Positions 30,822 through 40,164 of a stretch of DNA of 64,000 bases are shown in pieces. The DNA comes from Gemmatimonadota bacterium (lineage in GTDB: Bacteria > Gemmatimonadota > Gemmatimonadetes > Gemmatimonadales > Gemmatimonadaceae), in contig JADJNZ010000010.1 of NCBI GenBank assembly GCA_016714015.1, forward strand, positions 117,808-181,807. The letters are read 5' to 3'. The position numbers were made by a program, and so were the translations under genes. Every line of letters begins with the position of its first letter. Within the stretch, counting starts at the first letter, position 1. The notes under the pieces are model-generated. The model was not told the origin of the DNA, searched no databases, and saw only the letters and a list, made by a program, of their open reading frames with translations.

Positions 30822-33545
30822 ATGGCCGACATCCTCAAGCTCAAGAAGAAAGCGGCCGACTTCGAGGCCAAGAAGCAGATGGAGAAGGCCCTCGCGACGT
30901 ATCGCGAGATGATCGAAGTCTATGAGAGCGGGGAAGAAGACCCGATCGACATCCCGCTCTACAACCGCGTGGGCGACCTCCTGCAGAAGGCCGGCAACCT
31001 CCCCGAGGCTGTCGCCATCTGGGAGCGCGCCGTCGATCACTACGCGGAAGGCGGCTTCTACAATCCGGCCATCGCCCTGTGCAACAAGATCCTGCGGCAG
31101 TCGCCCGGGCGCACGGTGGTGTACTACAAGCTCGGCAAGATCTCCGCGGAGAAGGGGTTCAAGGCGGACGCGCGCCAGAACTTCCTCGAGTACGCGAGCC
31201 GCATGCAGAAGAGCGGCAATCTCGATGAGGCCTTCCGCGCGTTGAAGGAGTTCGCCGACCTCGTGCCCGATCAGGACGACGTCCGGCTCATGCTCGCCGA
31301 TCAGCTCGTGAAGGCGGATCGCAAGCCGGAAGCCATCGAGCAACTGCAGGTCGCGTACGCACAGTGCGTGCGGCTCGGCCGCACCGCGGATGCGGACGGC
31401 ATCGTGGAGCGCATGAAGGCGATCGATCCCTCGGTCGAACCGCGGTCCGAGGAGGGCGGCGGCGCGTCGAAGGGGGGCGGCCTCGTCTTCCTCGATCTCG
31501 ATCCGGCGCCGGGGCCCACGCGGGCCTCGATCCGCACTGCGCCCGCTGACATCAAGCGCGTCACCAAGGCCATCGCCGGGCTCGACCTGCTCGACACGGG
31601 CATGGAGGCGCCGTCAGCAAAGCCCGCGGTGAAGCCCGCTGCCGCAACACCGGCCGTCGTCCCCGCGGCCGTGACGCCCGTCGCGACGCCCACGGTGACG
31701 CCGCCCTCGAACGCGATCGTCATCGAACCGACGTCCGTCGCCGGGTCGGTCGAGACTGATGTGCCGCCGTCGCTCAGGATCGAGACCACGGCCTCGCTCT
31801 CCGCGCCGCCCGAGTCGCCGATCGCAGCGCCGTCGGACCTGCTCATCGAGCCGACGTCGTTCAGCGGGGCGGTCCCGCCCGCGCCGCGCGGATCGATCTC
31901 CGGTCTCGTCGCCACCGCGCTCGATGAGCCGCCGGCCGACCTCCCGATGCTCGACATGGGGCAGGGCGCGGCCCCGGCGGTCGACGAGAGCACGATCGAG
32001 CCGATCGAGACCGTGCAGAAGACGGGGTCGATCGAGGTCGTCGAGATGATCGAGACGATCGATGTCGCGGACACGGTCGAGACGGTCGAGACGGTCGAGA
32101 TGGTCGAGATCGCCGAGGCCGCCTCGGCGGAGATCCCACTCCTCGAGATCACCGATGCAGGGCGAGAGGTGCCGCCCACGCCGGTCTCGACGCCCGTCGT
32201 CGAACTCCCGATGCTCGAGCCGGAGCCGATCGTCGAGGTCCCGGCACCTGCGCTGACCGATTTCGGCTCCTTCGGGGTCGCCGAAGAGGCGTCGCCGACG
32301 CCGGGATTCGACCTGCTCGAGATCGAGTCGAGCGAGGGCGTGCATGCGCTCCCGCTGGATGCGAACTACGTCGAGTCGCAGCCGTCGCTCATCGAGTCCG
32401 CACCGGAATCGCTCCTCCCGCCGATGGCGCCCGAGGAGGAGCTCGTCGTCGCCCCGCCGACCCGTGCGACCTCGACCGTCCTCGCGAACTCGGTCGAGCT
32501 GCTGCACGCGCGCGTGGAGTCCGCCCCCGACGATTGGCCGCTGCGGCGCCAGTACGCCGAGGCCCTGCTCGACGATGGGCAGCGCGAGGCCGGCGTGGCC
32601 GAGCTCGAGGCGACGCTCGCGGGCTTCGAGGCGACGGGCGACCTCGATACCGCGGCCTCGGTGGCGGAGGAGATCGTCCGCCTCGCTCCGGGCGTGATCA
32701 AGTACCACCAGAAGCGCGTCGAGTTCGCCTTCCGTGCCAACGACCGCATGCGGTTGGCCGAAGCCTACGTCGAGCTCGCGGATGCGTTGCTGAAGGACGG
32801 CCAGGGCCCGAAGGCGCGCGTCGTCTACCAGCGCGTCCTCGAGATCGCGCCAGACGACCTGCGGGCGCAGGCCGCGCTCGAGACCATCAAGGAAGAGCCG
32901 GCCGCCGCGGCACCTCCGCCGCGCCGCTCGACCACCGCGATGAAGAAGCCGGCCGCCCCGGCGGCGCCCGAGAAGCCCGCCGCGAAGGCGGCGCCCGCCG
33001 CGAAGAAGGACGAGGGCGACTTCGTCTCCCTCGGCGATTGGCTGCGCGAGGACGACGAGCCCAAGTCCACGCGCATGGTCGTGGAGGAGAAGGAGCCGAC
33101 CGGCGACGAGCAGGCCGATTTCGCCGACATGCTGCGCAAGTTCAAGCAGGGCGTCTCCGACAACGTCGACGAGGAGGATCACGAGGCGCACTACGACCTC
33201 GGCGTCGCGTACAAGGAAATGGGTCTGCTCGACGAGGCGATCTCCGAGTTCCAGAAGTCGCTGCGCGGCGCGAACAACCGCGTGCGCGCCATCGAGGCGC
33301 TCGGTCAGTGCTTCGTCGAGAAGGGGCAGCTCCCCGTGGCGGCGACGATCCTGCAACGCGCCCTCGCCGAGCCGGGCATCGGCGATGACGCGCTCATCGG
33401 CGTCCTGTACCTGCTTGGCACCATCAGCGAGGAACTGCACCTGTTCCCCGACGCGAAGAAGCACTACCAGCGCGTCTTCGCGGTGGACATCCAGTTCCGT
33501 GACATCGGCGATCGCTTGAACGCCGTGGAGAAGAAGCTCTCGTGA
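30822..33545 (+). CDS. Large TPR protein with long acidic low-complexity middle
   Basis: 907 residues, no signal peptide. N-terminal TPRs at about 1-205 (MEKALATYREMIEVYESG, LYNRVGDLLQKAGNLPEAVA, AIALCNKILRQSPGRTVVYY). Residues 205-550 are disordered and rich in Glu, Pro, Val and Thr, including VETVETVEMVEIAEAA encoded by a 9-base tandem repeat. C-terminal TPRs at about 555-690 and 765-905 (DLGVAYKEMGLLDEAISEFQ, AIEALGQCFVEKGQLPVAAT) flank an Ala/Lys-rich linker. It is probably a cytoplasmic scaffold; partners are unknown. It shares its plan with the protein at 37237 and is coupled to the polyprenyl synthase gene (GTGA). Confidence 0.8.
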   Translation: MADILKLKKKAADFEAKKQMEKALATYREMIEVYESGEEDPIDIPLYNRVGDLLQKAGNLPEAVAIWERAVDHYAEGGFYNPAIALCNKILRQSPGRTVVYYKLGKISAEKGFKADARQNFLEYASRMQKSGNLDEAFRALKEFADLVPDQDDVRLMLADQLVKADRKPEAIEQLQVAYAQCVRLGRTADADGIVERMKAIDPSVEPRSEEGGGASKGGGLVFLDLDPAPGPTRASIRTAPADIKRVTKAIAGLDLLDTGMEAPSAKPAVKPAAATPAVVPAAVTPVATPTVTPPSNAIVIEPTSVAGSVETDVPPSLRIETTASLSAPPESPIAAPSDLLIEPTSFSGAVPPAPRGSISGLVATALDEPPADLPMLDMGQGAAPAVDESTIEPIETVQKTGSIEVVEMIETIDVADTVETVETVEMVEIAEAASAEIPLLEITDAGREVPPTPVSTPVVELPMLEPEPIVEVPAPALTDFGSFGVAEEASPTPGFDLLEIESSEGVHALPLDANYVESQPSLIESAPESLLPPMAPEEELVVAPPTRATSTVLANSVELLHARVESAPDDWPLRRQYAEALLDDGQREAGVAELEATLAGFEATGDLDTAASVAEEIVRLAPGVIKYHQKRVEFAFRANDRMRLAEAYVELADALLKDGQGPKARVVYQRVLEIAPDDLRAQAALETIKEEPAAAAPPPRRSTTAMKKPAAPAAPEKPAAKAAPAAKKDEGDFVSLGDWLREDDEPKSTRMVVEEKEPTGDEQADFADMLRKFKQGVSDNVDEEDHEAHYDLGVAYKEMGLLDEAISEFQKSLRGANNRVRAIEALGQCFVEKGQLPVAATILQRALAEPGIGDDALIGVLYLLGTISEELHLFPDAKKHYQRVFAVDIQFRDIGDRLNAVEKKLS
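32074..32109 (+). repeat. Four tandem copies of a 9-base unit in the TPR gene
   Basis: CGGTCGAGA occurs three times in a row (32074, 32083, 32092), then TGGTCGAGA. It encodes the VETVETVEM periodicity. The unit keeps frame, so copy changes would only lengthen or shorten the acidic linker. Confidence 0.8.
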
Positions 33546-34546
33546 CCCTCGACGCCCGCCTGCACGTCCCGGTGGCCGCGGCCCTGCGCGAGATCCAGGC
33601 GCCGATCCGCGACCGCCTCGATCGCGTGCCCGAGGAGATGTGGCGCATCGTGCAGGCCGACGTCGCGATCGTCGAAGCGGCGAACGCGCACCTGCGCGGC
33701 ATGCGCGGCAAGCTCTTCCGTCCGACGCTGCTCCTCCTCGCCTCGGCGGTCGACGACGCCCCCGAGGAGCGGGCGGTCGCGCTGGCCGCCGTCGCCGAGC
33801 TCGTGCACCTCACCAGCGTCGTGCACGACGACTCGGTGGATCATTCGGTCCTGCGGCGCGGACAGCCCACGATCAACGCGCTCTTCAGCCACCAGGTCGC
33901 CGTCCTCATGGGCGACTTCCTCTTCTCCAAGGCGATCGCCGAGCTCGTCCGCCTCGGGGACATGGAGCCCCTGCGCGTCTTCACGCAGGCCTCCAACGAG
34001 ATGACGCTCGGCGAGCTGCGCCAGCTCGCCTCGTTCGACGCGCTCAGCTTCACCGAGTCCGACTACTACACGCTCATCCGGGCCAAGACGGCTTCGCTCG
34101 TCGGCGCGGCCTGCGAGATGGGCGCCCTCGCCGGCGCCCCACGGTTCCGCGCGGAGATGCGGCGCTTCGGCGAGCGGCTGGGCATGGCCTTCCAGGTCGC
34201 CGATGACCTGCTCGACTACACCGAGCAGGAGGCGGTCACGGGGAAGCCGAGCGGCAATGACCTCAAGGAGCACAAGGTCACGCTGCCGCTCATCGCCGCG
34301 TTGCCGCTGATGTCGCGCGCGCAGCGTGAGCGGGTCGAGAAGCTCTTCGCCGACCCCACCCCGAGTGACGCCGCCATCGCCGAGGTCGTCGGCATCGTGA
34401 CGGAGTCCGGCGGGCTCGAGTTCGCCCGCCAGAAGGGCGAGCAGTTCGCGCAGGAGGCCGAGGAGGCCCTCGGTGGCCTGCCCGCCTCGGACGTCCGCCA
34501 GTCCCTTTTCGATGCATTGGGGTATGTCATGGATCGGCGGTCCTGA
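33542..34546 (+). CDS. Polyprenyl diphosphate synthase (long chain)
   Basis: 334 residues. Adds isopentenyl units to an allylic diphosphate to make the side chain of menaquinone or another long prenyl. First Asp-rich motif DDSVD (96-100) and second DDLLD (221-225), with GKLFRP (56-61) and KEHKVTLPL. The residues before the first motif (HLTSVVHDD) are small, consistent with a long product such as hepta- or octaprenyl, but the length cannot be fixed. Start: GTG at 33542 in the TPR stop; the end overlaps the DUF4321 start by one base. Confidence 0.92.
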   Translation: MTLDARLHVPVAAALREIQAPIRDRLDRVPEEMWRIVQADVAIVEAANAHLRGMRGKLFRPTLLLLASAVDDAPEERAVALAAVAELVHLTSVVHDDSVDHSVLRRGQPTINALFSHQVAVLMGDFLFSKAIAELVRLGDMEPLRVFTQASNEMTLGELRQLASFDALSFTESDYYTLIRAKTASLVGAACEMGALAGAPRFRAEMRRFGERLGMAFQVADDLLDYTEQEAVTGKPSGNDLKEHKVTLPLIAALPLMSRAQRERVEKLFADPTPSDAAIAEVVGIVTESGGLEFARQKGEQFAQEAEEALGGLPASDVRQSLFDALGYVMDRRS

Positions 34547-34827
34547 TGGCGACGCATGGTTCGGCCAAGCACCGGCCGGGATTCCACGCGATCGTCCTCT
34601 CCATCGGCTTCATCCTGGGTGGGTTCATGACGCAGTTCGGCCGCATGTTCCTGCCGGCCGGGGCGGTGAAGGAGTTCCTGACGACGGGGGTCACCCCGTC
34701 CATCGGCGCCTTGCCCGTTGACCTGATCATCATCAAGTTCGCTGTGGGGCCCATCGCGCTCGACGTCTCGTTGCTGAGCCTCGTCGGGGTCCTCGCCGCC
34801 TATCTCATCGCGCGTTCGCTGTTCTAA
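34546..34827 (+). CDS. DUF4321 small membrane protein
   Basis: 93 residues, two membrane helices (FHAIVLSIGFILGGFMTQF, about 13-31; LLSLVGVLAAYLIARSLF, about 76-93) with a Gly/Pro-containing loop. The pattern of GG in the first helix and a terminal helix ending in Arg-Ser-Leu-Phe fits DUF4321. Function unknown. It sits between the prenyl synthase and tatA; the ATG is one base into the previous stop. Confidence 0.75.
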   Translation: MATHGSAKHRPGFHAIVLSIGFILGGFMTQFGRMFLPAGAVKEFLTTGVTPSIGALPVDLIIIKFAVGPIALDVSLLSLVGVLAAYLIARSLF

Positions 34828-34835
34828 GGAGGCAG
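34826..34835 (+). promoter_or_regulatory. Strong Shine-Dalgarno of tatA
   Basis: AAGGAGG lies just upstream of the ATG at 34837, one of only a few near-perfect RBSs in the window, as expected for an abundant Tat pore subunit. Confidence 0.7.
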
Positions 34836-34836
34836 T

Positions 34837-35084
34837 ATGTTCGGCATGGGTCCCACCGAGATGATCATCCTGCTCGTCGTGGTGCTGCTGCTCTTCGGAG
34901 CGAAGCGCATCCCCGAGATCGCCGGCTCGTTCGGCAAAGGCATCAAGGAATTCAAGAAGAACATGAACGACGTGCAGCGCGAGATCGCGCGCCGGCCGAG
35001 CGCGAGGCGCTGCCGCCTGCCGGCACGCGCGAGGTCGTCCAGCACGACGACTCGCCGGCGAAGGAGCCGAAGCGGTTGCTGTAG
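34837..35084 (+). CDS. tatA: Twin-arginine translocase pore protein TatA, frameshifted tail
   Basis: The N-terminus [20 protein letters not shown] is the TatA membrane helix, then [20 protein letters not shown] is the hinge and amphipathic helix. After about residue 49 (DVQREIA) the reading frame is lost. In the frame one base earlier, the sequence continues [16 protein letters not shown] and ends AKEPKRLL with TAG at 35082-35084, a normal acidic/charged TatA tail. A single missing base in the GC run at about 34985-34997 (GCGCGCCGGCC) explains this. Without the shift the frame runs on to 35343 over the antisense of the next gene, which is not plausible. The essential part is intact. It could be a sequencing error or a real mutation. 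Confidence 0.8.
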
Positions 35085-35085
35085 A

Positions 35086-35112
35086 AGCAGGCAGAAGGCA
35101 GAAGGCAGAAGG
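35086..35112 (+). repeat. GGCAGAA tandem repeat after tatA
   Basis: Three GCAGAAG-type units (AAGGCAGAAGGCAGAAGG) follow the tatA stop and run into the terminator stem. They match the purine arms of the intergenic inverted repeats elsewhere in the window. Confidence 0.6.
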
Positions 35113-35141
35113 GGGCCCGGCGTCTCGCCGGGCCCCCTTCT
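35107..35141. terminator. Bidirectional hairpin between tatA and ppiD-like gene
   Basis: A perfect 16-base stem: 35107-35122 (AGAAGGGGGCCCGGCG) with 35126-35141, loop TCT. Lying between convergent genes, it would end transcription from both sides. On the plus strand it ends CCCTTCTCG, without a real U-run. Confidence 0.85.
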
Positions 35142-35169
35142 CGTGTACGCACCGGACCGGCGGTCGCGA

Positions 35170-37008
35170 TCAGGTGCCGGCGACCGTCTGGCGACGGAGG
35201 CTCGCGTTGATCTCCTTGCGGCGGTCCACGACCTTCGCCTCGCGACGCAGGTTCTCGAGGAAGGTGCGCACCTTCTGCTCGCGGAACGCCTGCACCACGC
35301 GGTCGCGCTGCTGCGCCTTCTGCGCCTCGAAGCTCTCGCGTGACGCCTCGGTGCGCGCGGTGACCGTCAGCACGACGACGGACTCGTCCGTCCGGGCCAT
35401 GCCCACCGAGCCGACCGGGATCCCGAAGGCGGCACCGACGGCCTCATTGAAGTAGCCGAGGCCGGGAACGAACCCGGTGCGGGTGAAGGGGCCAGCCAGC
35501 TCGGGGTTCAGCCCCGCCTTCGCGGCGGCGGCGGCCAGGGTCGTCGAGCGTGCGTCAGCGAGGATCGCCTGGCCCTTCGCGACGAGGCCCTCGACGGCCT
35601 TCCGCTCCTTGAGCACGTTCAGGATCTCCTGCCGGACGGACTCGAACGACTGCTTGCCACCCTGCTGGATCGAGTCGAGGCGCACGAGGTAGTAGCCCTG
35701 GTCGTCATCGATCAGGTCGCTCGTCTCCCCGACCGCGAGGCCGGAGAAGGCCCAGCCGGCGAGCCCGCCCACCTGCCGGCCGGCGTACTGGGCGGCCTGG
35801 CCCTGCTGCACCGGGATCTGCGTGACGAGGAGCCCCAGCGTCTTGGCGGCCGAGTCGAACTTGGCGGCCTCCGTCGCGCCACCCGCGAGCGACGAGAGGT
35901 CGTCTGCCCGGCGGTCGGTGGCCGTCGCGGTCGAGTCGGCCTGACGGATGCTGAGCAGGATGTGGCGGAGCGCAAGCGTGTCACCCTTCCGCTCGGTCGC
36001 CTGGATCAGGTGCCAGCCGAACGAGGTCTTCACCGGCTCCGAGATCTGTCCCGGGCGCAGCGCGAATGCCGCCGTCTCGAAGTCCGGGACGAAGCGCCCC
36101 TTGGGGCCGCGACCCAGATCGCCGCCCTGCGGACCGGAGACGGTGTCCTCGGACTCACGCTTGGCGACGTCCTCGAACGTCGACCGCCCGCTGGTGATCT
36201 CCTCGCGCAGCGTACGGAGGCGGGCCGCCACCGCGGCGGTGTCCGCGGCGGTGGGGATCCGGCTGAGCGCCACGACGGAGATCACGGCACGCCCCGGACG
36301 CTCCCAGCGTCCATCGTACTGCTCGTAGAACTTGCGCGCCTCGGCGTCCGAGACCTCGGCCGCCGTGACCTGCTCCGGCGTCGGGCGGAGCGCGACGTAT
36401 TGCACGCTCGCCGAGTCCCGCTCGTCGCGGTACATCCGGAAGAGGCGGTCGTCGCTCACCCACGCGTCCGTGACGAGCTGCGAGAAGAGCTTCTGCTTGG
36501 GGATCTCGGTCCGATAGTAGTTCTCGAGCTGCACCCCGATGCCCTGCTGCTTCGCGATCGGGGAGGTGATGAAGCGCTGGTACTTGGCCGGGTCGAAGCG
36601 CCCGTCGGTCTGGAAGCTCGGGTTCTGGTAGACCTCCGGCGGCGGGGAGTTCAGCACCGCGTCGAGGATCTCCTGCTTCGTGACCCGGATGCCCCGCGCC
36701 TCGTATTCCTGATTGAGGAGCAGCTCCGAAACGAGCTGGTTGAAGGCCTGCTCCTCGAGCTGCTGGCGCTCGTCGAGGTTGAGCGAGCGTCCATTCCGCC
36801 GTTCCTGCTCGCTCGCGAGCTGGAGGGAGAGGTTCTGCCAGGTGAGGTAGAGCACCTCATCGCCATTCACCTTCGCGACCACCGTCGTCGGCGTCACCGG
36901 CGACCGGCCGAGCAGGCCCGACACGTCACCCAGCAGGAAACCGCCCACGAAGGCGATGAAGAGGAAGAACCAGATGTACTTGGCGATGCCCCGCATCGAT
37001 TGCAGCAC
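35170..37008 (-). CDS. PpiD/SurA-type membrane-anchored peptidyl-prolyl isomerase
   Basis: 612 residues. One N-terminal membrane anchor ([18 protein letters not shown], about 11-28), a SurA-like chaperone segment ([36 protein letters not shown]) and a parvulin domain ([34 protein letters not shown]). A further C-terminal region ([20 protein letters not shown]) resembles a second, degenerate parvulin repeat. This is the PpiD arrangement: a periplasmic chaperone for proteins leaving SecYEG. Start: GTG at 37008 ([10 protein letters not shown]); ATG at 36996 is possible. The open frame up to 37128 would include the promoter. Confidence 0.88.
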   Translation of the reverse strand: MLQSMRGIAKYIWFFLFIAFVGGFLLGDVSGLLGRSPVTPTTVVAKVNGDEVLYLTWQNLSLQLASEQERRNGRSLNLDERQQLEEQAFNQLVSELLLNQEYEARGIRVTKQEILDAVLNSPPPEVYQNPSFQTDGRFDPAKYQRFITSPIAKQQGIGVQLENYYRTEIPKQKLFSQLVTDAWVSDDRLFRMYRDERDSASVQYVALRPTPEQVTAAEVSDAEARKFYEQYDGRWERPGRAVISVVALSRIPTAADTAAVAARLRTLREEITSGRSTFEDVAKRESEDTVSGPQGGDLGRGPKGRFVPDFETAAFALRPGQISEPVKTSFGWHLIQATERKGDTLALRHILLSIRQADSTATATDRRADDLSSLAGGATEAAKFDSAAKTLGLLVTQIPVQQGQAAQYAGRQVGGLAGWAFSGLAVGETSDLIDDDQGYYLVRLDSIQQGGKQSFESVRQEILNVLKERKAVEGLVAKGQAILADARSTTLAAAAAKAGLNPELAGPFTRTGFVPGLGYFNEAVGAAFGIPVGSVGMARTDESVVVLTVTARTEASRESFEAQKAQQRDRVVQAFREQKVRTFLENLRREAKVVDRRKEINASLRRQTVAGT

Positions 37009-37111
37009 GGACCACGACCCCTGGAGCAGACGGTAGTGAAGAAGACGCGGGGAGTCCGACCGCAGTGCCTGCGGTCCCGAACCCCTCGCGACGTGTTGGA
37101 CGGAACCTCCA

Positions 37112-37141
37112 AAACTACCGGAACGCACGACGTAAAATCAA
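37112..37141 (-). promoter_or_regulatory. Candidate promoter of the ppiD-like gene
   Basis: On the minus strand: TTGATT (37141-37136), 18-base spacer, TAGTTT (37117-37112). The leader to the GTG would be about 97 bases. Confidence 0.55.
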
Positions 37142-37160
37142 GCGAGACGCCAACTTCTGA

Positions 37161-37190
37161 TTGACGCTCGCTCCGCGAGGGTGATAGCTT
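37161..37190 (+). promoter_or_regulatory. Candidate promoter of the second TPR gene
   Basis: TTGACG (37161-37166), 18-base spacer, TAGCTT (37185-37190). It diverges from the minus-strand promoter, with the two -35 boxes 19 bases apart. The leader to the ATG at 37237 is about 40 bases. Confidence 0.6.
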
Positions 37191-37236
37191 CCGCCAGAGC
37201 GCGGCGGCGCCTCGCGATCCCCATCCGACCCCCCGC

Positions 37237-39657
37237 ATGTCCGCACCCAATCGCGTCGACGAACTTCGAAAGCGGTACCACGAGAACCCGCGGCGCTTCT
37301 TCGCGCCGCTGGCCAACGAGTACCGCAAGACCGGATTCGTCGACCGGGCCATCCTGCTCTGCGAGAAGCACCTCGGCGAGCAGCCCGGCAACATGAATGG
37401 CCTCGTCGTCTACGGGCAGTGCCTGTTCGAGACCGGCCGCCTTGACGAAGCCCGCCAGCCCTTCGAGGCCGCCCTGGGGCTCGACCCCGAGAACCTGATC
37501 GCCCTCCGCCACCTCGGCGACATCGCCCGCCTCGGCGGGGACACCGAGACCGCGCGCGCCTGGTACGGGAAGCTCCTCGAGTTCGACCGCCGCAACGACG
37601 AGGTCATCGCCCTGCTCGCCGAGGTCGGCGGCGGGGCCGAGCAGGCCCCGGCGAGCGCCTCGCATGCGCCGAACATCATCTCGGTCGCGGGGTCGGTGCG
37701 CGTCACCACCGCGACCGACGCGATGGCGATGGGTGCGATCGAGTCGCCCGTGGCGCCCACGCCCGCCGCTCCCCCGACGCCGACGCTGCCGATCCCGGTC
37801 GTGCCGCCGGCCCCGATCCGCGACAGCGCGGCGACCCCGCGGCGCGCCGCGACGCCGGTCGACCCGTCGGCCAAGACCATCGAGGTCTCGGCGCAGCCGA
37901 AGCCGGTCAAGCGGGCGTCGCTGCTCGACGTCAGCTTCGACTTCGGCGAGATCGGCGCCGCCGCGGACGCCGCTCCGCCGCCGCCGGCCCCCGAGCCCGT
38001 CCTCCCCGCCGAGGCGGCCGAGTACGGTTTCGCCGCGACGGAGCTGGGAATCTCGGCCGAGGAGGAGCTCGACACGCTCGACTCGTTCATCGAAGCATCG
38101 CCGGTGGGGGAGTCGCTGTCGGAGATGCCGGAAGTCGAAGGCATCGAGAAGGCGGAGTTCAGCGCCGACGTGTCGCCGCTCGCGGGGCTCGAGGCCTCCG
38201 AGTTCACCGGCGGCGATGTCGCGCCGATGGATGGGCTCGATCCGATCGAGTTCCGGCCGCCCGACCGTCCGTCCGTTGCCGTCGAGGGCCTCGAGCCGGC
38301 CGAGTTCGAGCCGATGGGTCTCGAGGCGATCCCCGACATGGGGCTCGAGGTCACGCACGACGATCCGTTCGGGCCGCCGCCCGCCGACATGCCCGCGGAC
38401 TTGCCCGCGGACACCTCGACGGAACTCGAGTTGACCTCGTCGGCCGAGGAGGCCGTCGTCGCCGAGGCCGCTCCGGAACCGGCATGGCCGGCGGGACTCG
38501 AGGACATCGATGCGTCGCCGGCGGAGCCCGCCGAGGCGATCGAGGAAGCGCCCCCCGCGCGTTCCGATGCCCGCGCCGACGCGCGCGCGTCCGTCGCCGG
38601 GCTGCCGCTCCTCGAGCCGTTCGGCACGCCGACTCCCTTGGCGACGCCGACGGTCAGCGACCTGCCGCTCCTGCCCAGCCTCGAGGAGGCCGAGACCGTT
38701 CCGATCGACCTCGAGGCCGTGCGGCGGAGCATGGAGACGCCGGCGACCTTCGTGACCGAGACGATGGCGCAGGTGTACGTGCAGCAGGGACACACCGAGA
38801 AGGCGATCGAGGTCTATCGGCAGCTCGTGGCGCAGACGCCGGGCGACGCCGAGCTGGCGGCGCGACTGCGCGCGCTCGAGGCGCCACCGGCGGAGCCGGT
38901 GGCGGCCGAGCTTCCCGCTGTCGAAGCGCCGTCGGCGCCGAGGCCGGCGCGGCAGACCCTCGGGTTCGACACGCCGCTGTCGACCGAGCCGATCGAGGAG
39001 CCCGCTCCCGCGAACTCCATGCTCAAGGCGACCTCGTTCGACGGGATCTCGCTGAGCACGCCGGACACGCCCTCGCGCGGGTCGGCGCCGGTCTTGCCCG
39101 TACGGGACTCGGTGGCCACCGGTCCGAGTGCTCGCGAGTTCTTCGCGCGGTTCGCGCATCGCTCGCTCACGCCCATCGCGACGCCCGTGGTGACGGCCGC
39201 CCCGCCGGCGGAGCCCACGTCGGCACCATCGGCGGCGGGGCGCATGCTCAGCCCGCTGGATGAGCTCTTCGGGACTGGCGTCCTGCCCGAGGACGAGGCG
39301 GCCGCGCATCGGCTCGCCGGGGTCGGGGCCACGTCGGGTCCGTCGGGCGGGAGCGCGCTCGATTCACTGTTCGGCGAAGGGCCGTCCGCCCCCATGCCGG
39401 CGGAGACGCCACGTTCCTCGAGTGCGACCACGCCGTCGCGCGGCACCGTGCCGCGTGCCTCGGAGAAGCTTCGCTTCGACCAGTTCTTCGCGAGCTCGAC
39501 ACCGGTCGAGGGCTCGGCGGCGACGCCGGCTCCCGCGCCGGCGCCGGATGCGGCGCCCGAGCTCGGCGCCGACGACGCGTCGCTGGAGGATGGGGAGCCG
39601 GGCGAGGACGACGATCTCGACCAGTTCCAGGGCTGGCTGCGGGGGCTGACCTCGTGA
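37237..39657 (+). CDS. Second large TPR protein with acidic/Pro-rich middle
   Basis: 806 residues, no signal peptide. N-terminal TPRs at about 1-130 (FFAPLANEYRKTGFVDRAIL, GLVVYGQCLFETGRLDEARQ, LIALRHLGDIARLGGDTETA). Residues 135-500 are low complexity, rich in Pro, Ala, Glu. One more TPR lies at about 505-550 (MAQVYVQQGHTEKAIEVYRQ), then another disordered stretch and an acidic end (GEPGEDDDLDQFQGWLRGLTS trimmed to DDLDQFQGWLRGL). The short ending with Trp may be a docking motif. Similar in plan to the protein at 30822, so the two may be related scaffolds. The stop overlaps aroQ (GTGA). Confidence 0.78.
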   Translation: MSAPNRVDELRKRYHENPRRFFAPLANEYRKTGFVDRAILLCEKHLGEQPGNMNGLVVYGQCLFETGRLDEARQPFEAALGLDPENLIALRHLGDIARLGGDTETARAWYGKLLEFDRRNDEVIALLAEVGGGAEQAPASASHAPNIISVAGSVRVTTATDAMAMGAIESPVAPTPAAPPTPTLPIPVVPPAPIRDSAATPRRAATPVDPSAKTIEVSAQPKPVKRASLLDVSFDFGEIGAAADAAPPPPAPEPVLPAEAAEYGFAATELGISAEEELDTLDSFIEASPVGESLSEMPEVEGIEKAEFSADVSPLAGLEASEFTGGDVAPMDGLDPIEFRPPDRPSVAVEGLEPAEFEPMGLEAIPDMGLEVTHDDPFGPPPADMPADLPADTSTELELTSSAEEAVVAEAAPEPAWPAGLEDIDASPAEPAEAIEEAPPARSDARADARASVAGLPLLEPFGTPTPLATPTVSDLPLLPSLEEAETVPIDLEAVRRSMETPATFVTETMAQVYVQQGHTEKAIEVYRQLVAQTPGDAELAARLRALEAPPAEPVAAELPAVEAPSAPRPARQTLGFDTPLSTEPIEEPAPANSMLKATSFDGISLSTPDTPSRGSAPVLPVRDSVATGPSAREFFARFAHRSLTPIATPVVTAAPPAEPTSAPSAAGRMLSPLDELFGTGVLPEDEAAAHRLAGVGATSGPSGGSALDSLFGEGPSAPMPAETPRSSSATTPSRGTVPRASEKLRFDQFFASSTPVEGSAATPAPAPAPDAAPELGADDASLEDGEPGEDDDLDQFQGWLRGLTS

Positions 39658-40106
39658 GGATCGCGGTCCTCAACGGGCCGAATCTCAACCTGCTCGGGAT
39701 CCGCGAGCCGCAGATCTACGGCACGACCACGCTCGGCGAGATCGAGGCGCGTCTCGAGGAGCTCGGCGCCGAGCTGGGGGTGACGCTCCTCTTCTCGCAG
39801 TTCAACGAGGAGGGGCGGATGATCGAGGCGATCCACAACTGCCGTGGCGTGGTGGCCGGCGCGCTCGTGAACGCGGGCGCATGGACGCACACGAGCCTCG
39901 CGCTGCGCGACGCGCTCGTGGGGGTCTCGCTGCCGTACGTGGAGGTGCACCTCACGAACATCCACGCGCGCGAGCCCGAACGACGGCACTCCTGGCTCGC
40001 GCCGGGCGCCCTCGCGATCGTCTCGGGGTTCGGTGCCGACAGCTATGAGCTCGGGCTGCGCGGGCTCGTCCGCGCGCTGGGTGGGGCGCCCTCCGGCGCC
40101 CGGTAG
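39654..40106 (+). CDS. aroQ: 3-Dehydroquinate dehydratase, type II
   Basis: Third step of the shikimate pathway. 150 residues. NGPNLNLLGIREPQIYG (7-23) carries the catalytic Arg and Y22 of the flexible lid. NAGAWTHTSLALRDAL includes the general acid His region, and EVHLTNIHAREPERRHS the substrate-binding segment. The usual QSNxEG is QFNEEG here (Ser to Phe), a small deviation. Start: GTG at 39654 within the TPR stop. No other aro gene is near. Confidence 0.94.
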   Translation: MRIAVLNGPNLNLLGIREPQIYGTTTLGEIEARLEELGAELGVTLLFSQFNEEGRMIEAIHNCRGVVAGALVNAGAWTHTSLALRDALVGVSLPYVEVHLTNIHAREPERRHSWLAPGALAIVSGFGADSYELGLRGLVRALGGAPSGAR

Positions 40107-40151
40107 GCCCCGCGCCCTCGTGCGCGTTCGCTGACGGCTTGCCGCGTCGGC

Positions 40152-40157
40152 TATCTT
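40152..40157 (+). promoter_or_regulatory. Candidate -10 box for leaderless ZIP gene
   Basis: TATCTT followed by 7 pyrimidine-rich bases (CCTCCCC) and the GTG at 40165. GCTGAC (40130-40135) is a weak -35 at 16 bases. No RBS. Confidence 0.5.
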
Positions 40158-40164
40158 CCTCCCC

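Noticed and set aside
34837..35343. 168-residue version of TatA read without a frame change
   Set aside because: The last two thirds read the antisense of the ppiD-like gene and the terminator; a normal TatA tail is present in the next frame.
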